This document shows positions 6,171 through 7,083 of a stretch of DNA of 7,083 bases, in pieces (positions within the stretch are counted from its first letter, which is position 1; each line of letters begins with the position of its first letter). Origin of the DNA: Bacillota bacterium (lineage in GTDB: Bacteria > Bacillota > Bacilli > Paenibacillales > NBRC-103111); the NCBI GenBank assembly GCA_023391955.1, contig JAEWAA010000552.1, forward strand, positions 1 to 7,083. The letters run 5' to 3'. Below the pieces are notes generated by a model that saw nothing but the letters and a program-made list of their open reading frames with translations, did no database searches and was not told where the DNA came from. A program made the translations under genes and the position numbers.

Positions 6171-6860
6171 ATGACGGTTTTTGAGCAACAGTATACGATT
6201 TGGCTGCAGGGACAAATGGCGGCGGAGACAAATCCGCGCAGGCGTGAGCTGCTGGAGAAGGGGTTGGGGCATGGAACGGTGGAGTTTTTGCGGACCATCT
6301 GGTATCCCACGGTGAAAAACTTCGACTTCCTCTACCCGGAATGGGAGGTCCGGGATTTTCACAACGGGTACCGGTACGTGGACTTGGCCTATATGCCCGG
6401 AGGCATGAAGGGCGGCATCGAAATCCAAGGCTACGGCCCCCATGCCCGGGATCTGGATGTGCGCCGGTTCAAGGATTTGTGCTGGCGGCATTGCCTGCTG
6501 GCTCTGGATGGCTGGACGTTCCTCCCCATTGCATTCCCCTCTATCCAAGAGGAGCCCGAACGCTGCCGGCAGCTGGTGCTGGCGTTTATCGGGCGGTTTA
6601 TCTCGCCGGATGCACCCGGTCAACTGGCAGCCCTCGAGGTGGAAACTCTGCGTTATGCCAGGCGTGTGATGCACCCCTTTACGGCAAGGGAGCTTGCCTC
6701 CCATCTCCGGGTAACGGAGCGGTATGCCCGGCAGCTGCTGCAGCATTTAATAGCCATGGGACTCGCGCAGATCACCAACAGCAAACAACGTTACCGGTTG
6801 TATGGTTTAACGGAACTCAGCGACGCTTACAGCCGAAATCTGCGTGTTCCAAAAAAATAA
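6171..6860 (+). CDS. PD-(D/E)XK nuclease-like protein (DUF559/Vsr style) with C-terminal winged helix
   Basis: A 229-residue protein of undetermined function. Residues about 28-122 resemble the DUF559/Vsr-like PD-(D/E)XK fold: a helix (RELLEKGLGHGTVEFLRTIW), then strands with Asp71 in YVDLAY and Glu84 in IEIQGYGPH, His91, Asp94, the basic pair Arg98/Arg99, and GWTFLPIAF (114-122), matching the 'large helix then GW.vl.F' end of such domains. The usual Lys or Asp of the ExK/ExD motif is Gln86, so catalysis is uncertain. Residues about 165-212 look like a winged helix (FTARELASHLRVTERYARQL, then a wing with QRYRLYG), probably DNA binding. The tail from Leu213 is encoded by repeat copies of the right module: LTELSDA comes from one repeat and the TAA stop is the first three bases of the next. 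It has its own promoter and leader terminator and no operon partner. It could be a nuclease, a dead nuclease acting as a regulator, or a repeat-linked DNA-binding factor; the fold assignment is from pattern, not a search. Confidence 0.82.
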   Translation: MTVFEQQYTIWLQGQMAAETNPRRRELLEKGLGHGTVEFLRTIWYPTVKNFDFLYPEWEVRDFHNGYRYVDLAYMPGGMKGGIEIQGYGPHARDLDVRRFKDLCWRHCLLALDGWTFLPIAFPSIQEEPERCRQLVLAFIGRFISPDAPGQLAALEVETLRYARRVMHPFTARELASHLRVTERYARQLLQHLIAMGLAQITNSKQRYRLYGLTELSDAYSRNLRVPKK

Positions 6861-6990
6861 CGGAACTGAGACGCCGTTAGCGGTTGAAAATGAGGCAACA
6901 GCGGTCCTCATCTCCAGCTAACGGCTTCTAGGTTCCGTTACAATTCAAAAAACGCCAAATTTGCCCTCTAAGAGTCGCTGAGTTCCGTTA
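6808..6990. repeat. Right module of four 22-base repeats, overlapping the 3' end of the gene
   Basis: Same architecture as the left module: copies at 6808-6829 (+), 6858-6879 (+), 6919-6940 (-) and 6969-6990 (-). Same-orientation starts are again exactly 50 bases apart with 28-base spacers; the opposed inner pair is 39 bases apart. The 6808 copy is identical over all 22 bases to the 5990-6011 copy of the left module, in opposite direction. Copies at 6858 and 6919 have perfect TAACGG/CCGTTA arms and could form small hairpins. The spacer before the last copy carries CCAAATTTGCC (6955-6965), close to the spacer motif of the left module. The first copy is coding and the second supplies the stop codon of the upstream gene. 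Confidence 0.9.
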
Positions 6991-7081
6991 GCGCGTCGGG
7001 AGGTCTGTAGAGGGACCTTAGGGACCGGCTAAGTTCCGTTAGCGAGTTCCGTTAGCGCGTCGGGAGGTCTGCGGAGGGACC
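6980..7081. repeat. 64-base-period duplication with degenerate repeat copies at the right edge
   Basis: The 38 bases at 6980-7017 recur at 7044-7081 with 36 identical, the two differences being adjacent transitions (7008/7009 versus 7072/7073). Each unit holds the GAGTTCCGTTAGCGCG end of a reverse repeat followed by GGGAGGTCTG. Between them a degenerate reverse copy lies at about 7019-7041 (23 bases, again starting 50 bases after the previous copy), directly abutting a truncated copy ending at 7054. The series probably continues beyond the window. No gene is visible from 6861 to the end. Confidence 0.85.
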
Positions 7082-7083
7082 GC

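Noticed and set aside
6073..6178. ATGACGGT occurring both at the promoter (6073-6080) and at the gene start (6171-6178)
   Set aside because: Eight bases can recur by chance; the first copy would encode only three codons before a stop and has no ribosome site.
5828..6990. CRISPR array (22-base repeats with 28-base spacers)
   Set aside because: The sizes resemble a CRISPR, but orientation flips after every two copies, the repeats vary in their second half, spacers share a motif, a copy lies inside a gene, and there is no cas gene in the window.
5828..6990. A conventional insertion sequence or transposon bounded by the two modules
   Set aside because: There is no recognisable transposase motif, no clear terminal inverted repeats distinct from the modules, and no target-site duplication that I could find.

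Overview
The window looks like a chromosomal stretch of a Bacillota bacterium, most likely a Paenibacillus or close relative. It is moderately GC-rich, has strong GGAGG-type ribosome sites and TATAAT -10 boxes, and carries a carbohydrate-type ABC importer next to a YesM/YesN-like two-component system, an arrangement that is very common in Paenibacillus. The genus is inferred from protein style and gene order, not from a search.

Positions 1-2350 hold the start of an ABC importer operon read on the minus strand: an extracellular lipoprotein that binds the solute (2184 to 607), a 140-base gap with two hairpins, and the N-terminal half of an LplB-type permease that runs off the left edge. A 195-base divergent control region (about 2212-2406) carries back-to-back promoters and an inverted pair of 12-base sites. 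To the right, on the plus strand, lie a membrane sensor histidine kinase (2407-4230) and, overlapping it by 14 bases, a response regulator with an AraC-type DNA-binding end (4217-5818). The likely circuit is kinase senses an extracellular cue, regulator is phosphorylated and turns on the divergent importer. The transported sugar cannot be read from the sequence.

The most unusual part is 5820-7083. A single gene (6171-6860) encodes a 229-residue protein that I read as a PD-(D/E)XK nuclease-like domain (DUF559/Vsr style) fused to a C-terminal winged helix. It is flanked on both sides by the same module of four 22-base repeats: two forward, then two reverse. Neighbouring same-orientation copies start exactly 50 bases apart, with 28-base spacers. 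The left module spans 5828-6011 and the right one 6808-6990. The right module begins inside the gene: one repeat encodes part of the protein tail and the next supplies its stop codon. Further degenerate copies and a 64-base-period duplication run to the right edge. The gene has its own promoter, an inverted repeat over the -10 box, and a strong terminator hairpin in its leader between promoter and start codon. This looks like a repeat family with a resident DNA-binding nuclease-like protein, formally similar to REP/RAYT systems but with an unrelated protein; function is inference.
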